The notes under the pieces: generated by a model
Seen by the model: only the letters and a program-made list of their open reading frames with translations
The model's database searches: none
What the model was told of the DNA's origin: nothing
Shown: positions 22,549-33,823 of the stretch, piece by piece
Layout: each line of letters begins with the position of its first letter
Numbering within the stretch: the first letter of the stretch is position 1
DNA from: Apis mellifera
Taxonomy: Eukaryota; Arthropoda; Insecta; Hymenoptera; Apidae
Reading direction: 5' to 3'
NCBI RefSeq assembly: GCF_003254395.2
Contig: NC_037639.1
Coordinates: forward strand, 8,794,501 to 8,858,500
Length of the DNA stretch: 64,000 nucleotides
Made by a program: the position numbers and the translations under genes

Positions 22549-24720
22549 TTATTAGTGATCGTGATGGGTAAAGAAAGAAAAAAAAAATAAACGGATGCAA
22601 ATCTCAAGTTTCATCTCAAGTTTAAAGGAAAAATATCTTATTTCTATTTTCGTAATATTACGAACTCATTGAATCGTTATTTTCACGCGGACAAAAATGT
22701 TTTCGGAATAAAAATAGTGTGTGTAGATGCAGAGTTTATTTCTGATTTGTATTATATCGAGTTCAAAGCGGTTGTTTGATCGCGAATGATGGATAGATGG
22801 AAAGTGAGAATCGGCGATCTGCTCCCACAGCCTTACCGGTTTGTCGGTTCTAATTATGACACGATCCTTTCCTTTCAAGGACAAGAAGCACTTGGTTAAC
22901 TTGTTTTTCAACCGAGTTAAATCAATCCCATTAAATAGCGAGCAGCGATCGAACGTGTTTCATTATACGAGGTATTAAGAAACTCGTGAGACACGTTTAA
23001 AGTATAGTTTCTAGACACTAAGACGATAGAGAAAGTTGGTGTTGTAAAAATGTCGGATAAGGCTTGTTTCTCAGTTGCAAGCAATTTTAATTCTCCAATA
23101 GAAACATCTGCCTGTAAATATAACCGGCTTAACCGTTTCTCATTCAATTTATTTTAAATTAATTTAAAAAAATTGATCTATCATCGATAGAGATCATCGT
23201 GACTAATATATTTTTCCGGATATAAACAAATTCATCCGTAAAATTTACTTTAATAATCGAAATCTCCATTAAGAATAAGAAAATTTTACAACTGTTGCAA
23301 TTTCAAAGATCACGATTTCCTGTCAATAAAAATATAAACGATCGTTAGAATTTTTTTCCTTAAAACGTTCTTTTGTTTATATGAGATATGGAAAAAAGGA
23401 GATAATTTTTAATCGTTTTCTATCTCCGCTTCTTGTCGTTTACTCTCGTTCCAAATTTCAAACATGATTTCTGAAAATGCATACTACGCTTTTCCAGGAA
23501 AAAATGTAGGTCATTGGTTCATTCGTAATTCTCGCGCCATTTTACCATTTTATGAAAAATTTAAATCCTTGTATCTTGGATCGAGAGATCACGAATGAAA
23601 CAAAAATAATTTGTAACAACAATAGTTTTTAAATTCGTATTTTGATTGACAAAATTGTTAATCCTTTCCCTCCTCGGTTTTTTAATACGAGAAATTAAAG
23701 TTTCATTCGTGACCTTGCAATTTTCTATTACGTACACGATAATTTATTGATCTAAATGATCGAGAAAAATATTTGCCGAGAGTAAAAGATGAAAAAGAAA
23801 CACAACGTTTCGCATTCTCTCTTTTTTTATTTTTTTTTTTATTTTCGTTCAAAAAGTAGATTATGAATTTCCACGTGCAAACGCAATATTCAGCGGAAAA
23901 GTGTAATGAACACACGGGTCTTTGAGAAGTCAAAGAGTTTCGTAATTAAAGGTTGGCTGTCCGCAGTATTAATCTCGTTCAACATTCGTTTCCCACGTTT
24001 ATTTGTCGCGTATCACCGTATCCCGCAAAATTCCAGTCACGGGGAATCGCCCTCCAACACTTTGAAAGAGTTGACCGCGAAAGTGTGTCGAGCTAGTTGA
24101 AACAAACTGACACGCGCGTACCCCAATTAAAACTTTTTCCCTTCTTTCGTATATATATACATATATACGCGCGGCTATATACACGTGGATATATATACAT
24201 ATACACACGTATATACCCGCTCGCGATAAACAGATTCTTTTTATTCGGGCCGTGGTAAACAGGGCAAGCCCGTGGTAAACTTTTAAACCGGTTATAATTA
24301 GCTCAGATTTCCGTGGCCCCCGACAAAAGATGTTCAAATTTAATATTTAACACTTGCATCGCCATCCCTTACGCTCGTACCTTACCGCCATTAATTAAAA
24401 TCTTGACCCGTTATATCATCGCCCAGCCATCTTCCTTCTTTCACCCTCTTTCCTTTATCCCGAGAAACAAACTTCCTACGAAAATCTAATTCCGTAAAGC
24501 GGTTTCATCCACAGATGCGGAAAACCGTGTCCATCCCCCTCCCACTCCCGAGTTTTAAAAGGAGAGAAAGAATAATAGGAGGTGGAAAGCCTAGGTGAAG
24601 GGAAAAAAACACTGGAGGAATTCTTCCACGGGGAAGAAACGTTTAGCTTGGTTCGCGTGCAAGACAAAGGAGAGGAGCAGGGGAAGCAGAGACAGCCGTG
24701 AAAATTGAGAAAGACGGGGT
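22549..24720. other. AT-rich, no gene seen
   Basis: The most AT-rich large block in the window up to about 23900, then mixed, with TATATAC runs near 24150-24215. Only short frames occur. No gene, RNA gene or mobile element is recognised. Confidence 0.55.
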
Positions 24721-24751
24721 TGGAGGAGGAGGAGGAGGAGGAGGAGGAGGA
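24721..24751. repeat. (GGA)n trinucleotide repeat
   Basis: About ten GGA units. One frame reads poly-Gly, the opposite strand poly-Pro; there is no coding support. Confidence 0.9.
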
Positions 24752-25439
24752 AGAGGCGAGGAGAATAAGATCGGATCGACCGTGAGGTGGATGATTAAAC
24801 GTGCGTTAAAACCGTACACCGTCTTTTTTCTTTCTTTTTTTTTTTTTTTTGGAACGTTGCGTTCGAAAGATCGCATCCTTCTGCGCAATACGAGAACGGA
24901 ATCCGCTCTCACGCGCGCGACGTGTGCGTGAATGGTGTCGAGGTGTTTGGTTTCGTGCGTGGTAGTAGCTCGAAGATGTTCAAGTTCACTCGATCTCGTG
25001 TCGGACAACCTGTCCGTCGTGCCTCAGAATCGATTCTGGCGAATTCTCAGTTTTGTCAGAGATTCGATATTGTATTTATCATACGTTAAACGAAAGAAAA
25101 TTTAGAGCGATTCTGAAAGATGTTATAGAAAAAAATTGAACAATGTAAAATAGATTTGATGAAAAATTCTGATTAACTCTGGTTTCAAGTCAAGGACTCA
25201 GCTACAAATCGAACGTCGCGATTCTATTTTCGAAACGAAATTTCGAATGAAATCACGGTCACGAAAATAACCACGACGTGTGCGTGGAAGATGGAATACC
25301 GATGGATCCTTTCATAGATACGAGAAAAGGCAGCGAGGTACGAAAGGTCGTCCGGTCGACGTGACATTAACAAATTGCCGTTTTAATGATCGAACGTTCT
25401 CGCATAATTAGGAAGAAAGCGACCTTTTCTTTAACGCAG
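24752..25439. other. non-coding; T16 run
   Basis: T16 at 24835-24850, then mixed sequence with CpG words. No gene is recognised. Confidence 0.5.
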
Positions 25440-25798
25440 AGATATCGGCAGGGTCTTTCCCTCCGGCGGGCATAACAATGACGCAATAATGGGCTGGCGT
25501 GGCAAACGCTTAAAGCGGGAACCGGTTTTTAGCCAAGCATGCAACTTGGAGAGGCGGCCCCCGTCGGTAGTTTGTATTATTTGCCACTGCGGAGTGGCAG
25601 TTCTTCTAATTGGACTTGGCTATCTGTGAATCTATATTGCATTCCCAACCACCCTTCGGACGTGGCTCACGGAAAATCGTGTTTCGACTATCGCCACGGC
25701 CCGTTTAATTCTGTAAAAATACCGCGACGGGACAGTTTCTAGCCCCGATGCAGCGCCGGCAAAACAATATCAGATTAGCGAGCCGAATGGAATATCGG
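25440..25798. promoter_or_regulatory. low-repeat block with hairpin, candidate regulatory element
   Basis: Contains the perfect 7-bp hairpin TGCCACT/AGTGGCA (25582-25588 with 25593-25599, loop GCGG) and CCAAG/CTTGG arms around GCATGC near 25535. ATAACAATGAC resembles a Sox core context. It is free of microsatellites and ends at a CT tract. Inferred regulatory DNA; a structured non-coding RNA is an alternative. Confidence 0.25.
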
Positions 25799-25836
25799 CC
25801 CTCTCTCTCTCTTTCTCTCTCTCTCTTTCTCTCTCT
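25799..25836. repeat. near-mirror CT repeat
   Basis: Pattern (CT)5 TT (CT)6 TT (CT)5: an almost symmetrical homopyrimidine mirror repeat of the kind able to form triplex DNA under supercoiling. Confidence 0.85.
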
Positions 25837-26372
25837 CTGGATATCGGCCGCGAGCGGAGTCGTTTAAACGGGGAGGCGTTCGATTCTCGCGGTGTATTTT
25901 CTACAAGTAAGGGAAATATCGTTCGGTTGTTCGTTTAACTTTCTACAATTTCTCCCTCTGTAAATATCGAATATGGTAGTAAAATATTGAAAAATTGTCA
26001 GTTCGTTGAACATCAATCTCTCTCTCTCTCTTTCAATGGTGGAAATACACGTCTCAATCCGGAACGATAAATTGAATTTTAAATCATCGTACACTCGAGC
26101 GAAAGAATAATTCCGTAGGAGGAATTCGCGGGATCCGATTTAACGAAGCTTGGATTTTACCAAGCCAAGACAGCCGATTAATTAAGTAAGAAAACGTCTC
26201 CTTTGATCGTTTAAACAAGCTCCATCATCCACCACCTGACACACATTTCCCGCTTTCGCAACCCCGTTCCGATTAAACGCGAACCGCCTACTCGTCGCGG
26301 TTACCGCGATCAAAAGGAAGTTAATTCAAGTACGCGATACGACATATCCGTCCCGCGCTGTACACGCGACGC
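25837..26372. other. non-coding, no gene seen
   Basis: A CT repeat at about 26016-26033; otherwise mixed low-complexity-free sequence. No gene is recognised. Confidence 0.5.
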
Positions 26373-26406
26373 ACACACACGTATACACGTATACACGTAT
26401 ATACAC
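26373..26406. repeat. CA / GTATACAC tandem repeat
   Basis: A CACACAC run followed by about three units of the octamer GTATACAC. Confidence 0.85.
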
Positions 26407-26479
26407 GAGGAGGGACTCACGCCGGTCTCTGTGCATGCTCGCGACACGTAACTCGTTCGCCTATTACGCTACCTTTCCT

Positions 26480-27381
26480 CGATTACCCGTGGAGGGGGGA
26501 GCGGAGAGAAAACGCGACCATTAAGCGCAGCCACGACGACAACCACCGCCATCTCCTCTTCATCGGGGACGTCGTCGTCGTCGTCGAGATTACGCCGCGT
26601 TGATATCCAACCCGCCGATGTGTTATCCGTCGACGAATCAAGATGCAGTTGCCAACTCGTATCCTCCTCCATCTACGAAAGCTATCCAATTTCCAACGAA
26701 ATTCGCGCTCTTCGCCCAACTCTTCCCCTATTATCGCCGTCACAAACTGCACCGTTGTACTACCAGTACGACTATATCGGCGATATCCATTGGGCCGCGA
26801 GCTCGTATACGGGACCGTGGAACGTGGGCGCAGATTCGACGGATCCGCGGACCAACTCGTCGCCTATTATTCGAACGGTTATTGGCACGATAGCGCGTAT
26901 CTGCGCGCCGTACATCACGGGGGCAAACTCCACGCTTGTCATCCTGATTTTGGAGGACGTTCCGCCACGTTGCTCCACGCTGCTGCGTAACAACCCCCTT
27001 TCCTCCGACTACTCTTTCTCCCTTCCTCTCTCCATCCGCCTCCGTTCGGCATGCCCCGCCATTCCACCCTCAACCTCGACAACGTACGCCGCGCCCAACC
27101 CTCCCTTCCCCCCCTCCCCCTTCTGCCACGACTCGCCGCATAAATGTATGTTTCCAGGATTTCTGGTTGTCCGCCGAATGAGTTATGGACGCTCGGCGAC
27201 CAACGCCCGATTGCGACGCCGCCACCGCCGAGATTGCGGGACGAGGGGGGTGAAAATTGTCGGAGAACGAAGGAGAAAAGCGGCACGATTAATTGGTTTG
27301 GAAAAAAACGGAGGGTTCTCGCTGTTTCTTCTGTGCTGTTCACTTCTTAACCCGACGAATGAACGTTCTTATTTCTTGTAA
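26480..27381. other. CpG-rich segment open in three plus frames
   Basis: All three plus frames stay open for 97 codons or more between about 26600 and 26990, and the minus strand is open too. One plus frame includes YYQYDYIGDIHWAASSYTGP, another YYSNGYWHDSAYLRAVHHGG, a third NPPMCYPSTNQDAVANSYPP. These aromatic, low-bias strings are unlike the Arg/Ser junk of most frames nearby. No single frame is clearly favoured, no splice pair is convincing and no family is recognised. It could be a broken or frameshifted exon, or a TA-poor non-coding island. Confidence 0.2.
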
Positions 27382-27400
27382 CCGTCTCGCGGTTACAAGA
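27374..27400. other. 11-bp perfect hairpin
   Basis: TCTTGTAACCG (27374-27384) pairs perfectly with CGGTTACAAGA (27390-27400) across a TCTCG loop. It is the longest mixed-sequence short-loop stem noticed in the window. A T-rich stretch follows about 17 nt later. It may be a transposon-end remnant, a regulatory inverted site or a transcript stem-loop. Confidence 0.7.
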
Positions 27401-27619
27401 TATTCAGTTGAGCGGATTTTTTTACGACAAGTTTCGTTACGTTTCGTCGTCTCGGCGAGATTGACGACGTTATCTGGACACGAGAAACGTTGGGGAGAAA
27501 CGAGCTGACGCGTGCAAAACCGAGATGAATTCGGTCGGCGAAACTTTCTTTTTTTATTTATCCATCGAGTGCACGCGAGTTTCAATTTCATTTTTTTCGG
27601 AGAAATTTGTTTCTTGATC
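27401..27619. other. non-coding, no gene seen
   Basis: Short mixed-sequence interval with T-rich runs near 27548; nothing else is recognised. Confidence 0.5.
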
Positions 27620-27960
27620 TCAGGTCCCTTTTAAGGAGATTATCGAGTAATTTTCAAGTCGCCTCGTTGAGGCCAAGTTATAATTGGATCTCGCGCTCGC
27701 GTAATTACCGTATTCAGTTGCATACAAGAGGTCGCGGCTACACTATTTGCCAATTACTGTACTCGCCGTTATAATGCAATAGATACGATTGTAATCTCGA
27801 TACTGTGGAGAAATCGATACTAATATCCGTCTTTGTTTACGTAAAATGTTAACAGCGCTGTTAACAGCTGTGCGACTTAATTAAACCGCTAATCTTCCGG
27901 CGGAACGGTTACGTTAATCGCCGGGCAAATTCGTTTCTCTTCCCTTCCCGAGAATGAAAA
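27620..27960. promoter_or_regulatory. low-repeat block with 18-bp palindrome, candidate enhancer
   Basis: Contains GTAATTAC at 27701-27708, the perfect 18-bp palindrome at 27848-27865, the E-box CAGCTG at 27865-27870 and TTAATTAA at 27877-27884. GTTAACAGC also occurs twice in direct orientation inside and beside the palindrome. Motif grouping in repeat-free DNA suggests a cis-regulatory module; no target gene can be named. Confidence 0.3.
27848..27865. other. perfect 18-bp palindrome GTTAACAGCGCTGTTAAC
   Basis: Exact reverse-complement symmetry over 18 bp. The GTTAAC ends resemble HNF1/Myb-like half-site words, and AGCGCT forms the centre. It sits next to an E-box and TTAATTAA. Confidence 0.9.
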
Positions 27961-28549
27961 ATTAAAAAAGGGTGAATCCTTTCGATGCGCGATGTTATAT
28001 GGTTTCGATACGATTCGAGATATCTCGCACGAAAGTTCAAAGTATTCTTCATCGCGATTCCAACGTTCTCTCTCTCTTTCTCTTTCTCATTGGAAAATTA
28101 ATTTCTCCGTTCGCGTGATCTCAGCTCGCCTTCAAAGCCTGACGTGTATCGGCAAACTTCTCGACTTGTAGGCGTTAGCATCTCGGAATTCAGGGAATGG
28201 TTTGAAACGCGAAACTTCGTGGCCCATTTGGCTCGTTTCGAATGGAGGAGGAGGGTGGGGGAAGCGGAAGTCTCCAAGTGCCGAGAGACGTTTCCTCCGG
28301 CCGTTTCCAACGTGCTATCGTAATACGAGCATAAATCCAGTATCGTTTTCGATGCACGCAATGCGCGCCTCCACGATTCCCACTTTCGTTTCGAAATTTC
28401 CGCCTGGACGAATACTTGGATTCGCGGTTGTCAGCTGTGGCTGACGGCCGATTACAGTCTCGCCAAGTTGTTGTACGCATCGTCGATCATCGCTTGTTTC
28501 GTTACCGGATTAGTTTACCGATTGTTGTTGTTCATTGACGGTTCAACGT
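27961..28549. other. non-coding, no gene seen
   Basis: A CT repeat at about 28069-28087 and otherwise mixed sequence. Short frames on both strands are unmatched. Confidence 0.5.
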
Positions 28550-30600
28550 TTAGAATTGAAAGTTTTTTAAAGGCGAATAACAATATTTTCTATTTGAACA
28601 ATTGAAATTTACAATCATCGTTGGACTGCCAATATTATTTGGACGAGAAAAAATCGCGTTAACCGGGAAAAAGAACTTTTCGGTGTAAATTCTCGCCCCG
28701 GAATCTGGCCAAACCGACACTTTTCCCTTTGATCTTTTAAATGCCTCTTTAACAACAAGGGGATGAAAGGGGGAACTTTTCAGCCGTGCCTCCGTGAACT
28801 CGAAGTTCGGCCAACGCGACACAGTCGAAAGAGTTATGCCGTTCTCCGCTAATGAAACAGAAACGACAAAGGAGACAGTGGAGCGCAATAACGAAGGACT
28901 GTACACACTTATAACCAAAGTAGTTGCTGCTTTCTGTCACAACAATTCGCGGAAACGGGGTCGTGGAGTGCGGGGGTGGTATCCTGCGAGGGCCACTGTT
29001 TGAAATGATCTCGACACCCAAGCCACGAGTACCTTCTCGAGCGAACTTCGCATCCTTGTTTTCGCAGCATTTCCAGCCGAGCAGGGAAGGGACTGATTAA
29101 TCGTGTCGACCGAGCCAACTCTGCGACTGGACAATGCAGCAGAAATATCGACATCTCTGCAGCTTCTGTTCGAGCATAGACATACCAGCGGAGAACGGTG
29201 CAGCGTGTCATCACCGCAAACGATCTATACATAGTGGGCTATATTCGAAATAAATACTCCTTTATTCTTTTACGCGGGAAAACGTATATAAAGTGGAAGA
29301 ATTTTGCCAGATACTCGTCTCGATCGTATTTAACGCGGGGAGGGGAAGGAAGGAAGGAAGGGGAGATAGAGAGAAGGAGAGAAGAGGTGCGATGGAGGCA
29401 AACGTTGTTCGCCTATGAATAGTCGCGCGTCTTTTAATAATACATAAACCCGCGGTGGTGGAAATGGCGTTTTCCTTCTTCTTTTTTTTTTTTTTGAGAA
29501 GCATCGAAATTGCAGGAGGGCTGAAATGTTGGCGAATCCTTTGAGGGTGGTAAGAAGCGCTCCTCGAGCCGTGAATAAATAAACAGTCTTCCGCGAATTA
29601 ACTGAAGTACCCACTCCTGGTCGTGGCCGGGTATTCCAGCCCTGGAGAGTACTAACGAATTCGTGGTAAACAGAGAAAATTGCTGGTAAATCTCACCGAA
29701 GAGGTAAAATGTGCTCGAGGATCGAAATGGTGGAGCAGAAGGAGGAATGAAAATGAGGGGAAAGAGAAAGTAGGGAAAAAGGAGGAAAAGAAAAAAAGGG
29801 GGAGGAAGAGACACGATGAACTACTTTTCGTTGGATATCGGTCGGAGGCTCGGTTTCGCCTCCGTGGAACCGTAATCGGTGTTATGGCTCATATCCAAAA
29901 CGCGTTAGACGGATAAACGGATGCTCCAAACCGTCCTCGGTTTCGCATTAAATTCGGAATGCTCGAGATACGAAAGGGATACGAGAGATCGAGAGAGAGA
30001 GACGCCCTCCTCCGCGTGGCGGCACGCTTTAAATCTTTCCTACCACGAATCGTAACATCCACGGGAGTCACGGGAATCCCACGCTCGAGAGGAAAAATCG
30101 AAGAGCGTGCTCGTTCTCGCGGAGAGAAGCGAGAGGCAAAAGTTGATGCACGGGCCATTGAGTCGAAATTTGCGCTCTCGCTCGAATGTCTTCGAGTTTA
30201 CTCCGGTTGACTACTGTCTCGATGGACTATCGAGAACGATCGCAAGTGACGACGACTCTTTCTTCCATGACGCTGCACATACTGGAAAACGTTTTCTTTC
30301 CATTCCTCGCTTTAATACTCTTCCTTTTAATTACCTCCCGATAAAATAGACTCTCGTTACAATGTTTCGTTTTCTCTCCGATCGTATTTCTCTTCTATGA
30401 AATTTGAACTGTCACTCTGCATCACACATTATTACATTATGGCGAAAAAGAAGCGGTTTATTTTCGAAACGTTCTTCGACGAATCTTTCATCCTTTGCTC
30501 GCGGTTTTCTTTAACGAACAATCGCCCCTTTGTCCACGCTTTGCTTCAAACATTTATATTGCGATTATATTTCGGCCACGGATAGTAACAGCTTTCGCTA
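28550..30600. other. non-coding; purine tracts
   Basis: GGAA/GA-rich tracts at about 29338-29385 and 29735-29811 and a T13-14 run near 29482-29495. These tracts create the larger minus-strand frames, which read Pro/Leu/Ser/Phe-rich. No gene is recognised. Confidence 0.5.
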
Positions 30601-31079
30601 GCTGAAGAGAAAAACTGAAATTTAATGCAACTTTCATTAAATCGCCCGTCTTAGCCGATCGATTCATAAATAATCGGGGGATCCTTCAGAGATCCGATAT
30701 CAGAGAGTTCAACTTTGCTATTTCTCATCGCGTCTGACGGATCTGGATGATCAGCTTCCGAGACAAAGATCCTCGAGTTCGAGTCGCGTTTACCTGAATT
30801 GCGGCGGGAAGCAGCCGGGATTTCCGCATTCACGGGATTCCTTCCTTCTCCATCCTTCCACTCGTTCCATTTCAAGGTTTCAACCGCTGATTTCCCTTTT
30901 CCATGCCCGTCCCACGACTGGCTCGCCCCAAGACCTTTTTCCAGCCATCACCACCACCAACCATCGATGCGTCTCGCGCTTCACCTTCACGCTGATTGAC
31001 TAATCAGATTCCGCCGCTCCTGATTTCTCTATCTTCCTCCCTCCTTCTCCCTCCCTCTCGTTATCCCGTCTCGCGACGC
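30601..31079. other. non-coding, no gene seen
   Basis: Mixed sequence with a C/T-rich stretch before 31060. No gene, repeat family or RNA gene is recognised. Confidence 0.5.
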
Positions 31080-31330
31080 CTTCCGGCTGATTGGACCCGA
31101 TTAGGTCGCCCCGATAACCCGATTGAATTCGAATTTATGGATATTAGAAAGCGGGCGGCGCGAGTCGCGGGATTAAAGGGACGCCGCGTGACGAGCGAAT
31201 ATTTATCGCGAGGGCCGCGAGTTGTCGCCCGAGATCGAGCGGCGAGATGCAATTTCTTTGAGTGCCGCCACCGTTTCGCGATTGCATTATGCGAATCGGA
31301 ACGGTGAATATAAATTTTCCCGGATTTTTC
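31080..31330. promoter_or_regulatory. low-repeat CpG block, candidate regulatory element
   Basis: CpG-rich and repeat-free, with AATTCGAATT near 31127, ATGCAATTTC near 31247 and GCATTATGC near 31284, words close to POU/C/EBP-type sites. It has the same texture as the neighbouring candidate blocks. Inference only. Confidence 0.18.
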
Positions 31331-33339
31331 GCGCGGATGAAACTTTGCCTCGCCTCCGGAGGAAGTGATTCAAAGACTGGCCTCCCACGCGATGTTTACA
31401 CGATGGATGCCGTGTATTCGTAAATTCGGGCGACGATTTCGGATCGTATATTCGCCATGTCAGAAATGATGGATCATTCGGACACGAGTATTAACGAGGT
31501 TTACTTGTTGAGGATTATTATACACTTGTGGAGGATCTCGTGGACGTCGTATGAAGATATTTTGATATTCACGAGAATATATTGGAAATATGATAACAGA
31601 TTCGTATTTCGATTTTTGAATTTCACGCGTAAATCGTTTCTGCCGAATCATACAGACGAGACCGAGCTTACGCTACGTTTCTTTCCTCTATCTTATTCCA
31701 TTCTCCTCGTGACCTTCTTTGAAGCCGTATCATCCATTTTCCCCTCCCCAGGAACAGGGTGTAGCGCGCACTTAGAAACGGCTTAGCAAGCCGAAGCAAT
31801 TAGATGGACGGGTATCCGGTTACGGCGGGCGAAAACGCTTTTGCGAAAACGAACGTTAACAGCAGGCGAAAGGCGAAACCTCTAACGAACTAGGCGTCTT
31901 CGAACGGAAAATTCGACGGGGGTAACCCTATAGCACGAATCCAGAGTGCTTCTGATCCAGTCGTGCGTCCCACCCACGCCGGAAGATGTAACGAGCGGTG
32001 TAATAAACGCGTCGAGTAACCGGAAACCATCGCGCTCCTGCCACCGCGGTCTACGCTCTACACGATGCGCGCCCGTAGTAGTACGAACCCGTCTCGAACC
32101 CGGATGGATGATAAAAGGGAAATTTCTCGTGGAAAACGCGGAATTACAACAACGCGAAATCGTTTTTTTCCAAAGGGAAAATATTCACCCACTTTATACT
32201 CGATTGAATCCGAATCGAGTGAATGGAATATCGAAAGAAAGGGAGGAAAGAAGAAAAAGAAAAAAAAAATATCGACTCGATTCGATACACAGGGGTTAGG
32301 AACGAGTTTCGAGCCGGGTCTTTGAATCATCCGTACTTTTCATCGGAAATCTTGGTTTATTTAAGGGGAAACAAACCGTGGTCTGATCACCTATTATTTA
32401 ACAGGCGCGTAGGATTCCGGAGTGAAAAAAAAGTCGCGACACGGGGAGGGAAGCGGGGAGAAGAGAGAAGCGAGAGAGAAAGAGAGAGAGGACGCGATTC
32501 GGTCGCGAAACAAGATTAAACGTATTTATACGTCGGAGCGCGGGATTTCGAGCGGATGGACGGGGGTTTGGGTCGAGCTACCCGAGCACGAGCCACCCCC
32601 CTGCAGGAAACGGACCAATAACTTGTCCACCCTTCCTCCGCACCTGGCCGGTGATTTTACGATCGACATTTACGAACGATCCGGCGTACCGAAGTGGAAG
32701 TTTACGAGGCCGATAATACGATCGATAACGTCACTCTTCGTCAGAAAGTTGATAGACACCCGTAACCAGGAATTCAACCCCCCTCCCTCCCTTTCCAGGC
32801 ATCCTCTCCTCTCGAGTTATTATAATCAAATCAGTCGGACTGACTCTGATCCAAGGGGTTAAATGGGAGATCGTAGAAAAAAGAAATGCGATTGGATAAA
32901 AATAATCCAAGATAATCATTTCCGTCGCGAATGATAAATATTCCACGGCGATTTGAATAATAAAAAGTCGGTGATTAGAATGCGCGAGTTTAGAACAAGC
33001 GAGCAAAGATCGATATTTGTGGCAACGATTAACAAAAAAAAAAATTAATAAAAATTCCCGCCCGATATTAGACACCGAAATTTTACCACACATGTTCCAA
33101 GAACAAATCGCATGACGAATATAAAAAAGGGAGGAATTTTATCAGAATGAAAGAATATAAAGTTTCGATTAATTTTCTCCGATTAAAGGATATTATTTCA
33201 AACGGTGGAATTCAATTCGCGGAGGAATCCCGACGAATCGAACGAATCGAAAAAAAAAAAAATATCTGTAAATTCGAACACGCGATTCGACAGAGAGGGT
33301 GGACCCGATCAGTGACATCCCTGGACGAACCCGCGGAAG
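31331..33339. other. non-coding, no gene seen
   Basis: Mixed sequence with A-rich runs near 32252-32270 and 33250-33262 and a GA-rich tract near 32455-32492. A plus frame near 32640-32780 (HLAGDFTIDIYERSGVPKWK) is protein-like but crosses a pyrimidine tract and is unmatched. Confidence 0.45.
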
Positions 33340-33600
33340 CAATATTAATTTGTCATTGGCCGCCCGACCAAATTTTCCTCGCTCGCTCGCTCCGCTCGGA
33401 TCCGGCTCGCCTGTGTACACGCCGAGGCCTCCGCTGACGTTCCAAGCTCCGCCGCGCATTCTGCATTGGTAATTACTAAAGTAAACGGCGCCGTTTACCG
33501 GCCTGTTTGCTATCGTTTACAACGGGTCCGCTCGATGACGGCCCGCTCGATCGCCCCTGGTAGCGAAACGATTTCTCGCCCGTCGCCGATTTTACTCGCA
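33340..33600. promoter_or_regulatory. low-repeat block with 18-bp palindrome, candidate regulatory element
   Basis: Contains AATATTAATTTG, repeated CGCTCG words, GGTAATTAC near 33470, the 18-bp palindrome at 33481-33498 and a further GTTTAC near 33514. GTAAAC/GTTTAC is the forkhead core, here in at least three copies. The block ends at a (TA)23 repeat. Confidence 0.25.
33481..33498. other. perfect 18-bp palindrome GTAAACGGCGCCGTTTAC
   Basis: Exact reverse-complement symmetry, with forkhead-like GTAAAC at both ends and a GGCGCC centre. Confidence 0.9.
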
Positions 33601-33601
33601 C

Positions 33602-33602
<1 letters not shown>

Positions 33603-33655
<53 letters not shown>
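33603..33655. repeat. (TA)23 plus CACACA microsatellite
   Basis: An uninterrupted TA repeat from 33603 to 33648 followed by a short CA run. It is the longest TA repeat in the window and likely length-polymorphic. Confidence 0.97.
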
Positions 33656-33785
33656 TGAGGCGAGCGTGTGAGTTCGGTAGGCGGAAGGATTCTAATTGTG
33701 ATCGTTTGAGCGCGTTCAGAGTACACATTCCGTTTGTCACGAGTGGATGATAGATGGCCGCGGCCGGTATAATTTAACCAAGGCA

Positions 33786-33823
33786 AGGTAGATAGGTAGG
33801 TAGATAGGTAGGTAGGCAGGCAG
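33786..33823. repeat. (GTAG)n tetranucleotide repeat
   Basis: Tandem AGGT/AGAT/AGGC units. It superficially resembles the let-7 seed, but there is no foldback, so it is a microsatellite. Confidence 0.9.

Noticed and set aside
32080..32110. tRNA B-box-like GGTTCGAGA on the minus strand
   Set aside because: The flanks cannot form a T-arm stem, and no A-box or acceptor pairing is present.
33786..33823. let-7-like GAGGTAG words
   Set aside because: Part of a GTAG microsatellite with no complementary arm, so no precursor hairpin.
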